64,000 nt of DNA from Bolinopsis microptera (taxonomy: Eukaryota; Ctenophora; Tentaculata; Lobata; Bolinopsidae): NCBI RefSeq assembly GCF_026151205.1, contig NC_087080.1, forward strand, positions 11,143,837-11,207,836, in the 5' to 3' direction. The translations under genes and the position numbers were made by a program. The notes beneath the pieces are model-generated. The model saw only the letters and a list, made by a program, of their open reading frames with translations, was not told where the DNA came from and searched no databases. This document shows, piece after piece, positions 1 to 11,512 of this stretch. Numbering within the stretch: position 1 is the stretch's first letter; each line of letters begins with the position of its first letter.

Positions 1-800
1 CGTGGCACCTTCTTGTTTGTTTATTTTTTAGAACATGTTCCCAATCTTGTATTGGAAAATGGCCCAACTCAATACTGAGTGTGAATAAAGGTGGTACCTG
101 CAAGGATATTCATTGAACACTTAGAGTTCTGTAAATCTGCAGTTACAATTTTTCTGGAATATTTCTACTAATTCTAATTCTGATTGATATTATATCTCAA
201 CCCCTATGGCCTACGCCCTACATCCTTCCAAATTTCAAATTTTTGCACAATGTAACAAAGAGAGTGATATGTTCATTATATTCCAGATAACACTTAAAAC
301 ATAAAATCGTTGTAATTTTATTAAATGTAGATTTCCTGGTTGCTTCAGTCCGCTTTAAAGTCGGAAATAAAAAGTATGTAACGTCTTTAATATGTCTTTA
401 AAGTTAGATAAACCGATTAAACAAGGCTAAAACGAGCAAGCACACGTACGGCATGTTATGCTCACTCCATGACTATTCATAACTTTGGTTGTGATCGATA
501 TTTTTTGATGAAGTAATAAGTATTGTTCAGGAAATCCGAATACTCACAAAGTTATTGTCATTGTCTAATAAAATCCATAATTTTTACAGTACAGCTCAGC
601 TAGATCAAGATAATGAAGAGAAATTAAAACATAACTGATTTTTAAAATTTCCTCGAACAAATCTTTCGACTAGTAGGATGGTTCCAAATTTTAATCTCAG
701 TTTCCTGTTTTCTATGTAAACTTAATACCTTTTCAAAACAGATTTTCCAACAATTCTAAAACTTGAATTTTGAGTAACCTAATGTTTTTCAACAATTTCA
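1..800. other. Left flank upstream of CDC73, with a degenerate copy of a GPCR 3' flank
   Basis: No coding exon was recognised here. Positions about 40-155 are clearly similar to 21757-21880, the sequence directly after the stop codon of the class A GPCR at 20755. Shared blocks include 'GTATTGG', a 'TACCTGCAAGG' core and an 'ATTACAATTTT' end. The copy contains AATAAA at about 86-91, so the window may open on the 3' UTR of a paralogous receptor lying to the left, or on a dispersed repeat. The rest is AT-rich with nothing else I can assign. Confidence 0.5.
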
Positions 801-806
801 GTAGTC
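790..806 (+). promoter_or_regulatory. Splice-acceptor-like site just before the CDC73 start
   Basis: A T-rich tract ends in TTTCAG, with the AG at 800-801, five bases before the ATG. It would act either as the 3' site of a 5'-UTR intron or as a spliced-leader acceptor. The same arrangement is seen before several other genes in the window. Confidence 0.45.
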
Positions 807-3160
807 ATGGCTGATCCTCTGACATTATTGCGTCAATTCAACATCAACAAACGTGATGTCACTGAAACAAATGAGCAGATTATATTTGGAGAGTTTTCTT
901 ACCTCAAAAATGTAAAAACCAATTACATGGTTTACAAAGCTGGCGAAAGTAATGCAAAGGACTATTATACTTTAGAAGCTCTTCATTTCCTGCTAAAGAA
1001 TGTTAGTATTCCCCATCCTATCTATGTCCAAAAAGCTGCAGCAGCAAAAGTACCTGTTGTTAATCGTGTGGATCGTAAAGCTTTGCTTGCCTACCTCAAT
1101 GGGGATACAGACACTTCAGCAAGTATTGATAAAAGTGCGCCTCTTGAACTTGGTGCTAGTCGTGCAGCTCCTTCTAAGCGACCAGGAGACCATGTTGAAT
1201 CTCAAGACTTCAAAAAAGCCAAGATCGAAGCATCTCACAAGGAGAGTCAAATCCTGCAAGAGAAAACTGCTCTGGCTGCAAGATATGCAACTAGACCTGA
1301 CCCCGTGATTGGTGGCATATCACTAACAAGTGGTGATGTCGGCTCTTCTCTTAGTGAAGCCATGAGTGTAGAAACAATTGCTGCTATCAAAGCTAAGAGG
1401 TTTGCCAAAAAGCGTAGCACCATCAGAGGTGTCCCCGAAGAAGACATGGAGGCAGTATCCTTGGAAAACAGAGCTTTTATCGAGTCCGAAATTGATGTCA
1501 CTCGTGATATCATCAGTAAGGAGAGGATATTGAGGAACAGAAACAACATTCTTCAGAGTGTAGGAAGGACGTTCACAAACATACTGTCAATATCTATTGT
1601 AAAAAGTAGAGCTGATACCTCTAAACCTGCTCACACCACTGTTGCATCTCACACTGAAGACAAAACGAAGCAACTTCCTCCTAAATCATACAGCAGATAC
1701 GACCAGGAACGATTCAGAGGCGAAAAGGAAACTGAAGAATTCAAAATTGATACTCTTGGAGGGTTTGCGAGTATGAAAAAGTCATCATCAGCAGCTACAC
1801 CAAGTAGGACACCCCAACATACTAAAACACCACCTCGTCAACAAGTTTCCAGAGTCCCAGTTCCTGTCAAACCCAATAAAGCTCAGAAACGAGGTTTTTA
1901 TTAGTTTATTGATCTATATATGATCTATATATTATATACTGTGGATTATCATTTAAGATTAAAAATATGTAATAATATCTTACTTATTAGTTATTACTTA
2001 TTAACTTATTGACCGATTTCTAACTTAAAATAAATCTCATTATTTCAGAATCTAAAACTCCCATCGTAATTGTTCCATCATCGCTCAGCTCCCTTATCAC
2101 TTTGTACAACGTCAGAGAATTCCTTCAGGACAATCGGTAAGAAATATAAAATATTAGAAATCTTTTGAATCACAAAAAAGGAAATAGGAAGCATTAATTA
2201 ATAATGAATGTGATATTTTTAACAAGATTATTGTGATGATTGCATCTGCATCAATTATGGTTTTATTATTGCATTTCCGTAGATTCATCACTGCTCAAGA
2301 TCAGCAAGCACAAGGATACAGGAAGCAGTCAGAAGTGACCATAAGTCGCAAGCGAGACTTGGTCGAGATAAATTTACTCAGAGGTCACGCAGCCCCGGCA
2401 ACTGGCGAAAACCAGGTCAGTTTCCTGTTTCTGTACTTCACACTTCATTATCAAAACCTTGTCAATATTCTGGAAAACATGTACTAAAATATTATATTGT
2501 ACTTTTAGTGGCTCGCCACTCCGTCCATAGTATCGACACATATTCTAACATAAGTTCTGACCAGATCAAACATAACCCCATTCTAACACTCATGACCACA
2601 GGTTGTAACGATCCCGTACAGAATAATAGACTGTCCCCTGCAGCGCCTCGAACACAAGGACTGGGAGAGGGTTGTGGCTGTGTTTGTCGCGGGGCCTTCC
2701 TGGCAGTTCAAGGGCTGGCCCGGCCTCACTCCAGATGGCAGCCCAGTCAACATCTTTACTAAAAGTTAGTATTCGAGATTTTCATTTTCAATTAAAACAA
2801 GTCCTGCATAGAATTCCGTGCTTTATTAGAGCAGTGGTTCCCAATCCTTTAAACCGTTCCTCTCAGTGCAGGCATTCCACCTGAAGTTTGAGGAGGTTCC
2901 CCTGGAAAAGAATATCACCAAATGGGATGTGTCAGTCCTGACTGTCAGTAAAAACAAGAGACATTTGGACTCTGTCAGCGCACTTAAATTCTGGGAACAT
3001 CTCGACAAGTTCGTCTCTTTTTATCTTTTCTAATTTATTTTTTAACTTTAAATTACCATGATAGTTTTAGAATTTTGTGTTACCAGATCCACTTAAGCTG
3101 TTTTTACTGATCGCAATTCCCAGGTTTATTCTGAAGAACAAACGCCATCTCCGATTCTGA
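807..3160 (+). CDS. CDC73: Parafibromin / Cdc73, PAF1 complex subunit
   Basis: Six exons: 807-1893, 2049-2136, 2283-2415, 2602-2764, 2867-3008 and 3124-3160, all joins in frame, about 549 aa against roughly 531 in human. The N-terminal region starts [13 protein letters not shown], followed by [16 protein letters not shown], as in the parafibromin N-domain. A lysine-rich linker follows. The C-terminal Ras-like Cdc73 domain runs from exon 2 on: [10 protein letters not shown], then [34 protein letters not shown] and NKRHLRF at the end. Known family role: nuclear scaffold of the PAF1 complex, coupling RNA polymerase II elongation to H2B ubiquitination, H3K4 methylation and 3' processing. The start matches the human start exactly and an acceptor-like AG lies 5 bases before it. 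The gene is the first of five head-to-tail genes. Confidence 0.96.
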
Positions 3161-3894
3161 GCTCAGTGTCCTGTAGCTGTACTACATCTACAGATGTGTA
3201 CACTAATTTTATTCGAGATTTTTTGTTGAAACAGTCCGAGACACTCTAAGAAAGTAAAGTTTCACTATATGAATTGTTGGAAGGATAAATTGAAATTGAG
3301 CATTGGACTGCCGGTGGAGGTTAAATACTGCGTTTAATTATTTTAATTGTAAGGTTGAGAAAGAGCAATCGGAATTTTTAATAATAATGAATTTATGAGT
3401 TTTCAATTTTTGCCGTCGGAAGAAATAGTGACTATTTAAGAATAAATGCCCAAAGAATTTTGGTGAACCCACTTTTGGGTAGAATAGCATGAGATGTTTC
3501 GCACCACTCGTACAGTTATCAAATTGCACAAAGATCATTCGGTGGACACTGTCACGTGACACCACTTGCAGAGGCTGACGATAAAACATATTTATATTGA
3601 TGTTTTAACAGTATTAATATTGTTCCTCTTCATTATGATGAGTTTTAGAATTAAACAATGAAATTCATGTGAACCACTTTAATTCATCAGAATTTCTTCA
3701 TAAAGATATTGTTTAATTCTTGTAGGTTCGTCAATTTAATTGATATTAAACCACGATTAACAAACATGATAGAGCTGGAAAAATAAAAATTACGATATTG
3801 CAGCTTACATATATTTGATTTAAACTACACGTCTGTTCATTAATTAATCACTGAAAGCCTCTCTTTTATGTATAGCATTTAGCAGGTATGCGAA
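3161..3894. other. Intergenic stretch between CDC73 and HIKESHI
   Basis: About 730 bases that hold the CDC73 3' UTR and the HIKESHI leader. No credible ORF was seen. The HIKESHI leader shows AGCAG with the AG at 3884-3885, nine bases before its ATG, and a short out-of-frame ATG between the two. Confidence 0.5.
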
Positions 3895-6800
3895 ATGTTT
3901 GGCTACATCATTGCTGGACAGTTGCCAAACACGAACTTTGAACGAGTCTCGGAGACTGAATTCCTCTCCAATCTAACGGTGAGTTCGTAACAAATAAGGG
4001 GGGGGGGGGGGGGGGTTGTGAAATAACTTCCGATGTTTATTTTGTGATGGACCGGATTGAAAGCAACGTCCTGTAGAATCATATAAAATAAACAAATAAG
4101 ATATTGACATAACAGGCGAACTCCTAAATTAGCATATCTGCAGGTAAGGAAAATGAAACTGCATATTATATCTAACGAAGAGTGTCATAAAATAAATAAT
4201 CCTGAATCCACCTGGAACGTAAACCTAAAATCAGTCTGAATCTGAGGGCTATATTTGAAAACAACCCAGGTAATAAACTTGTACAATGAATTTAAAGATT
4301 TAACCACCTCTAACGCAGTCAGGATCCTCATCATAATAGAAGTTGTCATAATAAAGGTTGTTGCACGTGACCTTTATACCTCCTTTGTTGATGTAATCAT
4401 CTTGACACGTAATGTCGAGTACTGACCCTCCTCGTAACCGGCCAGGAATTGTTTGTACGTGTTTCCATCTTTTTGGAAATGCCGAGCAACCTGGATGGTA
4501 CTTTAGTGGATAACCTCCTAATATCAATTATCCTTTTTCCTTGTACTTGAACCAAGTTAAATGGCTACTGGAGGTTCAAATTAATCACGTCTTTTTCAAT
4601 TTATATATTATATCCAAATTATTATCTATTTATTAATTTACATATACCTTGATTTGGCTGGACACGCCACATGATGGATGCAGTATCTGTATCATTGTAG
4701 ACGATCATACCAGGAAGCCTTTCACCCCAGATACTTGTGCAGACCTCCTTTATAGAAGTGACAAAATAATAATGGAAGATATAATATCCATCTAGAATTA
4801 AATGCAGGGAGGATTTTGTTCTGTAGAAAGTCCAGGTTTTGATTTTATGGGACTGTCCCAGTGCAGTTGAGGAAATATTCTCGAAAGAATCCATACAATC
4901 AGGCAGGCGTACACCTATTTCACGTCCAAAGCTGACAACAATTCTTCCAGCGTTGTTGTCAGCGTCAGAGCTATCAAATAAAGTTATGTCTATTTTGTGA
5001 TAAGACCCCATCTCTGAGGCAGTAGTTATTTGAAAACATCTGCTTATGTTTCGTCTGTGGCCTCTTCCTACTTCAATCCAACCTGAAAGAATGGTATGAG
5101 TATTTCTTAGACTTACTTGCTCTGTAACGCGAGTTTAGGCATAAAAACTTCTAATTTTAATATTGCTGGGATGCTGATTGCTCTATAACGGTGGAGATAG
5201 ATTGAGATAGCTCATACCTTCCGGGTATCCAAGAGCTAATTGTGTCATGCTCAGCATAGTTGTCATGCTCAGCATAGTTGTCATGCTCAGCATATTTGTC
5301 ATACTCAGCATAGCGATCAGGATGTTGTGCGAAAGAACCATCTTTGCGATTCTTTGTGATTCTTTTATATTCGTTGTGGTGGCAAATTGTGAGAGAAAAA
5401 AACGTTGCAGAGCGTCTAGAAAGTTCAACTTTATGGGCAGATGGTCACATCAACTGACTCTAGGAGTCCGGACATATAAATAAAGTTTGTCACCTCATAT
5501 GTTAAATACCGTGACTTAGTCGCTAAAGACATAACATTTTATGTCAGCTTACCAGACTGAAAGAGATTAAATATAGTCACATATTACGAAATATCAACTT
5601 AAATGCTGAGAAGTAGAAGAATAACTTGTTTTAAATGACACTTTGATATTCTGAATTTCAGTTATCTGTTCCAGAGTCCAGACGGACTCGAAATATTGAC
5701 ATCTGTTTATCATTTTCAAGAATTCGTAAAATAATATTTATCTGCTGTATTCTGTAATAGGAAAATAGTCCAAAAAATGAATTTGCGATGTCAAATTACA
5801 ACATATTTGTATGTATCTTTATTAAAAGTTTTAAAATATTGGTTTATTTTTCAATTGTTAAATATCCAAAGCAAAGTAACCACTATAATTCTCAAAATTT
5901 CAGGTAACAAGCAGTGCACTTCACATTGTTGTTTTCGTGTCGGAACCATTTCCCGAGGGTTACGGAGGTAATGTCAAGTTATTCAAATTATTCAAGTTAT
6001 TCAAGTTATCTTAGTTTTTCAAATACGTTCAAGTTTAAAATTAGATCACTGAATCCACTCTCAATTTTAACCCCAAAAAATTGGATTTTCACTGCGTTTT
6101 TTGTATCTACAGATCACTGCTGATCTGTAGACAACATTGTTGTACAAACTCAGCACCTCCTCACACATTCCTCACACATTCCTCACACATTCCACCCTCT
6201 CAGGAGCTATCTACTTTAACTGGCCCAACCCCGAGCCCACATGGCAATACCTGGGTTACATATCTAACTCCAAACCCTCAGCCATATTCAAGGCTTCTCA
6301 ACTGAAATCTGGGGCTAATGGCCCGGGAGGTTCACGTCAGATGTTTGGGGTGAGCGCTGGTGGGAATCAACCTCAACTAGGTTAGTGAGCAACTTTTAAT
6401 TAATTAATTAATTAAATTTTAATTGTGGTAGGGATGAAAGGGAGTTTTTATAGAAATTTAACAAATAATTCGCAATTAATCCTGGTTATTTTCATTAATA
6501 GATAAATCGGAGTTAAGATAATTTAATAGAAACGTTTTTTGACAAGATAAGCACCACTAAGGACCACATTGGCAGGTATATCAGCACTGCAGCTGAGCGA
6601 GATAGAGCAGCTTACCGCAGCAAATGACAGCTCCGCCCTTACTGTGTCTTCTAACGTGCTGTTCGTTCAGGTACCACCTCAATCAGGGGTGTAGGAGGGG
6701 GAGGGGCAATCAGGTACCACCTCAATCAGGGGTGTAGGAAGAGGGGGGTGTTCAGGTACCACCTCAATTAGGGGTGTAGGAGGGGGAGGGGCATTCAGGT

Positions 6801-9116
6801 ACCACCTCAATCAGGGGTGTAGGAAGAGGAGGGGGGCGTTCAGGTACCACCTCAATTAGGGGTGTAGGAAGAGGGGGGAGGGGGCGACCCCTCATAAAAT
6901 CTGGAAAAGGGGCCAACTTTTTTGGCCTATCCTGTCTAACTGCACGATAAACTGCAGTACGCAGTGAGTAGCCGAAGCGCCATGCAGCTCTATCCGCGTT
7001 ATCTTCAATGATTAAAGGAATATAAAATATAACTTATTGAGTTATTGTTTCATTGAAAACTTGAAAACTCATTGAATTGTGTCACAAAAGAGTCTGAGGT
7101 CAGCTGAGCACCAACTTGTAGTGATCAATTGTCTCAATCAGCTCCTGTTAAGAATAACATAATACACAGAGTTTATAAACTTTTTTTCATAAATGAAAAA
7201 ATTAAATACTTTCTGCATTCACATTTCACAAAAGTGAAGACTAAATTGCTTATCAAATGAAACGAAATAACATCCTGCCCTTTAGTCAGGGGTGTAGGAA
7301 ATACGTACGTACGTTTTGGTACCTTTTTGGTGAGTTTGGCAGGGCGTGCTCAGGACAACTGCATCGAGTGCGTCCTCCTCCAGCTCAGCATTGAGTTATC
7401 GTTTGTCGGAGTGTATCCCGGAACCGGTGGTGTGTCTGGGTACTGTTCCATAAATCTGCCTAGACCAACTTTGAAACTGTCTAGCAATGTGATACTCCGG
7501 AGCTCCGATGGGAGCACGTTGAAGAGCTGAGCTGCTCTAACTCTAAAGCTGTTGTCGTAATCTGTTCTTACCGACAACTGTGCGTTTTTGTTCATGGCTG
7601 GGATCTCTGCCTTAATACCATGCCTTTGATGAGACTTGAACTCGAAGCCCGTATCGTTCGGAGCATGTTCATTAAGAATTTTCCATACATGAATAATAGA
7701 ATAACGCTCTCTCCGCCTCTGAAGGGACATCAACTTAAGCTTCTTCAGCCTGTCCCAGTACTGGAGATCACGGCAGCCAGATATCTTTCTAGTAAAGGAT
7801 CTCTGTACAGTCTCCAGCTTTTGTATCTCTGTGACTTTTGTAGGGTTCCAGACTGGACAGCAGTACTCTAGCTTGGAGCGAACCATGCTTTTGTATAAAG
7901 TCAGCATGACTACTTGTGACCGGTCTCTAAAGGCACTCAATGTCCAAGCCGCCATTTTTCTAGCTCCTTGAACTGTCTTCTCAATGTGAGGACCCCATGA
8001 CCTACTGCTGCTAACATACACTCCAAGGTCTCTGACAGTTTCCTGTGGTGATATTGCGTGTCCTTTTGGTGTAGTATACTCAACAGTCTCTGGGTAGAAC
8101 GGGAGCTCTCTTAGAGCTTTTGATCCATTCAGGGGGTAGTTTACAACCTCAAACTTTTGTTCGTGTAGCTCCATGTTGTTAACACGTGACCACTCGATGA
8201 CTATGTTGAGATCATCTTGCAGTAACTCCACACTGCTCATTCCTCGGATAGCCCCAATCAGCTTTGTGTCGTCTGCAAAGCTGAATCCGTTACTATAGCT
8301 AATGCTGTTCAACAGATCGTTGATGTACAGGATAAATAGGATCGGTCCTAGGACTGTCCCTTGTGGCACCCCACTTGCCACTGGCTGGAAGGATGATCTT
8401 GGAAAGGGGCCAACTTTTTTGGCCTCATTTGGCCTATCCGCCATTGCATTATTTAAATTGCCTTAATGCTAAAGTGTAGCCCAAATTTACATTCATCATT
8501 GCTAGAATACATTCCTTGAAGCAAGTTTTCCAAAAATTTTCCAGATTCTCCCTCTTTGCACCCTTTTTGAGACCTATTGGCTATTACTGTAATTATATCT
8601 TCAAAATTTGATTTTCCTACACCCCTGACCTCAATCTTGATACATTTTATATGCTGTTTTGAGATAAAATCTCATGAGTGTGATGATGATTGGTATTCAT
8701 ATAATACTGTAAGCTGTGTATACTGTATACTGTATTGGCCATTGTTCGTTGTTGGGTAGGGAGTATAAGTACACATAAAATTTTGGATTTTTACGGCAGA
8801 GTTACGTTTTCCAGCCCCACACACTGACTCTGTGTTAAATTTACTGTCTTTGTAAAAGTACAAACTAATTAATTTAATCAGACTACATAAAGTATGTTTA
8901 AGTATGTTTAAGACTACATAAAGTATGTTTAAATAAAATTCCTTTCCCCCTCAGACAATGTTAGAGAACCTATACAACTATTTATCGAGTTTTGCTGTAA
9001 CTCAACAGCAGATGACAGCTTCTTCGGAGCATTGGGTTAAAGTCAGTGCGGTCAACCAGTGGTATGAAAGATTTAAAACTAGGATGACAAATAATCCTAA
9101 CTTTTGGAAGAAGTAA
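3895..9116 (+). CDS. HIKESHI: Hikeshi (OPI10 family), Hsp70 nuclear import carrier
   Basis: Five exons: 3895-3978, 5904-5967, 6204-6380, 6576-6670 and 8955-9116, joins in frame, 193 aa against 197 in human. Visible family blocks are [12 protein letters not shown] at the start, [35 protein letters not shown], then [15 protein letters not shown] and a C-terminal [18 protein letters not shown]. Known role: carries Hsp70 into the nucleus after heat stress by binding FG nucleoporins. Intron 1 contains an antisense sushi-domain gene. Intron 4 is occupied by a hAT element inserted six bases after the exon 4 end, and the exon-end/donor junction is tandemly amplified there. A possible poly(A) signal AATAAA lies at 9369-9374. 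Confidence 0.95.
4300..5341 (-). CDS. Secreted protein with C-terminal sushi (CCP) module, nested antisense in HIKESHI intron 1
   Basis: Three exons on the minus strand: 5341-5218, 5082-4648 and 4517-4300. Each junction is GT/AG and in frame, giving about 258 aa. The N-terminus is a hydrophobic signal-like segment made of a repeated LSMTTM unit (18-bp DNA repeats). The middle exon starts [12 protein letters not shown] and encodes a compact beta-rich-looking domain of about 140 aa with two cysteines, which I do not recognise. The last exon encodes a sushi-like module with four cysteines (PGCSAF, LDITCQ, KVTCNN, DPDC). I infer a secreted or surface protein of unknown role. The start at 5341 is chosen as the first ATG before the signal-like stretch. 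Nesting in a housekeeping intron on the opposite strand implies its own promoter. Confidence 0.72.
5230..5315 (-). repeat. 18-bp tandem repeat coding the signal-like segment
   Basis: About four copies of an 18-base unit with core CTCAGCATAGTTGTCATG (as read on +). Read on the minus strand it yields repeated [12 protein letters not shown]. It keeps frame, so copy-number change would lengthen the hydrophobic stretch without a frameshift. Confidence 0.8.
6671..6886 (+). repeat. Tandem array of about 43 bp spanning HIKESHI exon 4 donor and hAT left end
   Basis: Five copies start at 6671, 6714, 6756, 6799 and 6844. Each holds the exon-end bases TCAG, the donor GTACC, the 8-bp target-site sequence ACCTCAAT (or ACCTCAAT with T/C change beside it) and the hAT terminus with core AGGGGTGTAGGA. 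The array therefore formed after the transposon had inserted, by tandem duplication across the host-transposon border, and it multiplies the splice donor. Confidence 0.85.
6684..8627. mobile_element. hAT-like DNA transposon (non-autonomous, with nested LINE) in HIKESHI intron 4
   Basis: The left terminus CAGGGGTGTAGG at 6684 is matched by an inverted CCTACACCCCTG ending at 8627. Perfect 8-bp target-site duplications ACCTCAAT flank them at 6676-6683 and 8628-8635, the hAT-superfamily size. No transposase ORF is visible, so it is non-autonomous. An internal end-like CAGGGGTGTAGGAA at about 7290 and a repeated 'GGGGCCAACTTTTTTGG' block (about 6907 and 8404) show nesting or internal duplication around a LINE fragment. 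Both ends match the second copy at 44279-45354. Confidence 0.82.
7330..8400 (-). pseudogene. 5'-truncated LINE reverse transcriptase fragment inside the hAT element
   Basis: On the minus strand an open frame of about 350 aa starts within RT palm motif B ([21 protein letters not shown]), continues through FADDTKLIG (the catalytic aspartates) and the thumb ([14 protein letters not shown]), and ends in the C-terminal domain at 7350. The first 15 or so codons of the open frame come from the hAT sequence, so the apparent start is chimeric. Endonuclease and N-terminal RT motifs are missing. It is a CR1/jockey-type retroposed tail and cannot be active alone. A decayed relative lies at about 59430-60300. 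Confidence 0.85.
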
Positions 9117-9518
9117 TTTGTGATTTGTTATTTTGGGGTATTATTTAACACAAATGTATTAACCATATTTTGAAGGTAAATTCCGGGTCTCTAAATTATT
9201 GCGATGGTTAATTATTTTTAGCTGTTGAATTCTCTTTCTGAATCTATTGAAAGAGTATTTTTTATAAAAATTGGTACATAACTCATAAGGCCATTGGGAA
9301 TTATTATATATTTCTATTTTATTTGTATAACTAAATTATTGTCTTCGTTTTTCAATATTTTTTCTCACAATAAATGATCCTATCATTGCAATTAAAAAGT
9401 AAAAATTGTTATTTCAATCGACCTCCTACCGAAAACATGGACCTGGAACCTATTTCACCTGCTATAAAATTCTCAACATTTCATCTAAAAGTAAAATGAA
9501 TTCTAATTATTTGTAGGG
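9117..9518. other. Short intergenic region HIKESHI-CDK9
   Basis: About 400 bases with an AATAAA at 9369-9374 (likely HIKESHI poly(A) signal). An acceptor-like TTGTAG with the AG at 9515-9516 lies two bases before the CDK9 ATG. No separate promoter elements were recognised. Confidence 0.5.
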
Positions 9519-11512
9519 ATGACTCGCACAGAGGCGCCCGACAAAGACTATTCCTACCCGTACTGTAACGATGTTTCTAAATATGAAATTATCTTCAAAA
9601 TCGGGCAGGGAACGTTCGGGGAAGTCTTCAAGGCTAGGGAAATGAATGTAAGTCGAGTATATTAACGTTTTAAACAATTTTTAACTTGGCGAAATAATTC
9701 AAGATTCAATTTGAATATCCAGTAAAGGGTCCCTTTCCAATTTATACATAAATGAAGCGTGACTTTGTTTTAAATCTCGTTTAATTTTAGGCTTCTCCCG
9801 GCAAGACAGTAGCGTTGAAGAAGATTCTGATGGACAACGAACAGGAAGGCTTCCCAATAACAGCCCTGAGGGAGATTAAGATCCTTCAACTGTTGAGACA
9901 CGAAAATATAGTCACCCTTCATGTGAGTTTATTTATTAGTTCTTTGTTTATTTTCTTTGTGTAAAGTGCACCTTTATACAAGCAGATGTTTATTGTTAAG
10001 CCACATTTATAGAAATAATGGATGATAACTTTTCATTTAGAATTCTATAGATTTCTACCGATTGAACCTACTTACAATACCAGGAAATCTGCAGAAGTAA
10101 AGCTCAGGCGATGAGAAAGTTCAAACCAAGCATTTTCCTTGTGTTCGAGTTTTGTGAACATGATTTGGCCGGCCTCCTCAAAAATCAAGAGGTTAAGTTC
10201 ACTTCCGCGGAGAAGAAGAGGATTGCTCACCAGCTTTTCAATGGCTTACATTACATTCATAAAAACAAGGTATGAATGTAGTGAGCGTGCCAACAATTAT
10301 GCACGATGTATACACTATACAACGATGTATTCAGGGTCTTCTATTGCTAGTTTTGGTTTCCAGTTTGTAGCTAGTCAGCAGTAGTTGGCGCGCATAACGC
10401 GCGTATTTATTATAGTTTTCATAGAAATAACGAAATCTTGTTTCAGATTCTACACCGTGATATGAAGACGGCTAACATCCTGATAACAAAAAGCGGCGTC
10501 CTCAAGTTGGCAGATTTTGGACTTGCAAGAGCCTTTTCATTCAGGTTGGTTTTTTAACGGACTATAACGATCGTCATCTAAAGTATTGTCAGTTTGAATA
10601 TGGCGCTACTTTGCTTGTGCTTGTAGGAAACGGTACCACCTTTTTTGTCACGTGCTTAAATTTAAACTACAGTTGTCATCTTACACCCACCACTATTAAG
10701 TATGAGAAATAACGTGATTATACCTCAGAGACCGAGTAAAGTATACGAATAGAGTTGTGACTCTATGGTACCGGCCACCGGAATTATTGTTGGGAGAGCG
10801 AGAATACGGACCCGAGGTGGATATGTGGGGTGCTGGATGCATTGTAGCTGAATTGTGGACTGGAACCCCACTCATGCAGGTACAGGTACCGGTTGTTGTT
10901 GTTTGTGAGTTGTGCGGAATGTAAATCGTAATATCTACATTCAACATTCCATGATCCTCCTTGTAGATTGTCTGCAAACTTTATTGTCGCTGTTTTAAAG
11001 CAAATTTCCGGTTATTTTATCACTAACTTATTATCAATATTGTAAAACTGTCAATTCAACCAAAAATATTTGTCCAGCTCAAATTACTAAATTTGGTTTT
11101 CCAGGGTAACACCGAACAAGAACAACTAAACCTGATCTGTAACTTCTGTGGTTCGATAACCCCGGAGGTTTGGCCTGGAGTCACGAAACTCGACCTTTAT
11201 CGCAACATGCAGCTCCCAGAAAACAAATCCCGAAAGTTGAAAGAACGACTTCGACATTTCGCCAGAGATCACAATGCCTTGGACTTACTTGATAAACTTT
11301 TCATTTTGGATCCTTCAAAAAGAGCCAACTCAGAAGATGCACTAGACCACGATTTCTTCTGGACGGATCCAATGCCAGCTGAAAATTTAAACGAAACGCT
11401 GTCCAAATTGAGGAGCAGTAATTTCGATATGTTCAGTGGGAGAAATAACAATCGCAGATATAATTCGCACGTCGCTGGTTCTTCGAATATTTCACATTCC
11501 AAAGTCTTTTGA
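9519..11512 (+). CDS. CDK9: Cyclin-dependent kinase 9, catalytic subunit of P-TEFb
   Basis: Six exons: 9519-9647, 9791-9922, 10084-10269, 10447-10544, 10729-10879 and 11105-11512, all in frame, 367 aa (human 372). It has the glycine loop [13 protein letters not shown], the [26 protein letters not shown] helix carrying the PITALRE signature, catalytic [19 protein letters not shown], and the T-loop [19 protein letters not shown] with the activating threonine. The C-lobe keeps [11 protein letters not shown] and [14 protein letters not shown]. Known role: phosphorylates Ser2 of the RNA polymerase II CTD, DSIF and NELF to release paused polymerase, with a cyclin T partner. The short C-terminal tail ends KVF, like the vertebrate RVF. 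Confidence 0.97.

Noticed and set aside
3338-3589. 83-codon minus-strand ORF between CDC73 and HIKESHI
   Set aside because: No recognisable domain, no splice partners and low-complexity AT-rich context.
3999-4016. G-run as a functional G-quadruplex
   Set aside because: A simple homopolymer of about 18 G just after the HIKESHI exon 1 donor; homopolymer length is also error-prone, so no claim is made.
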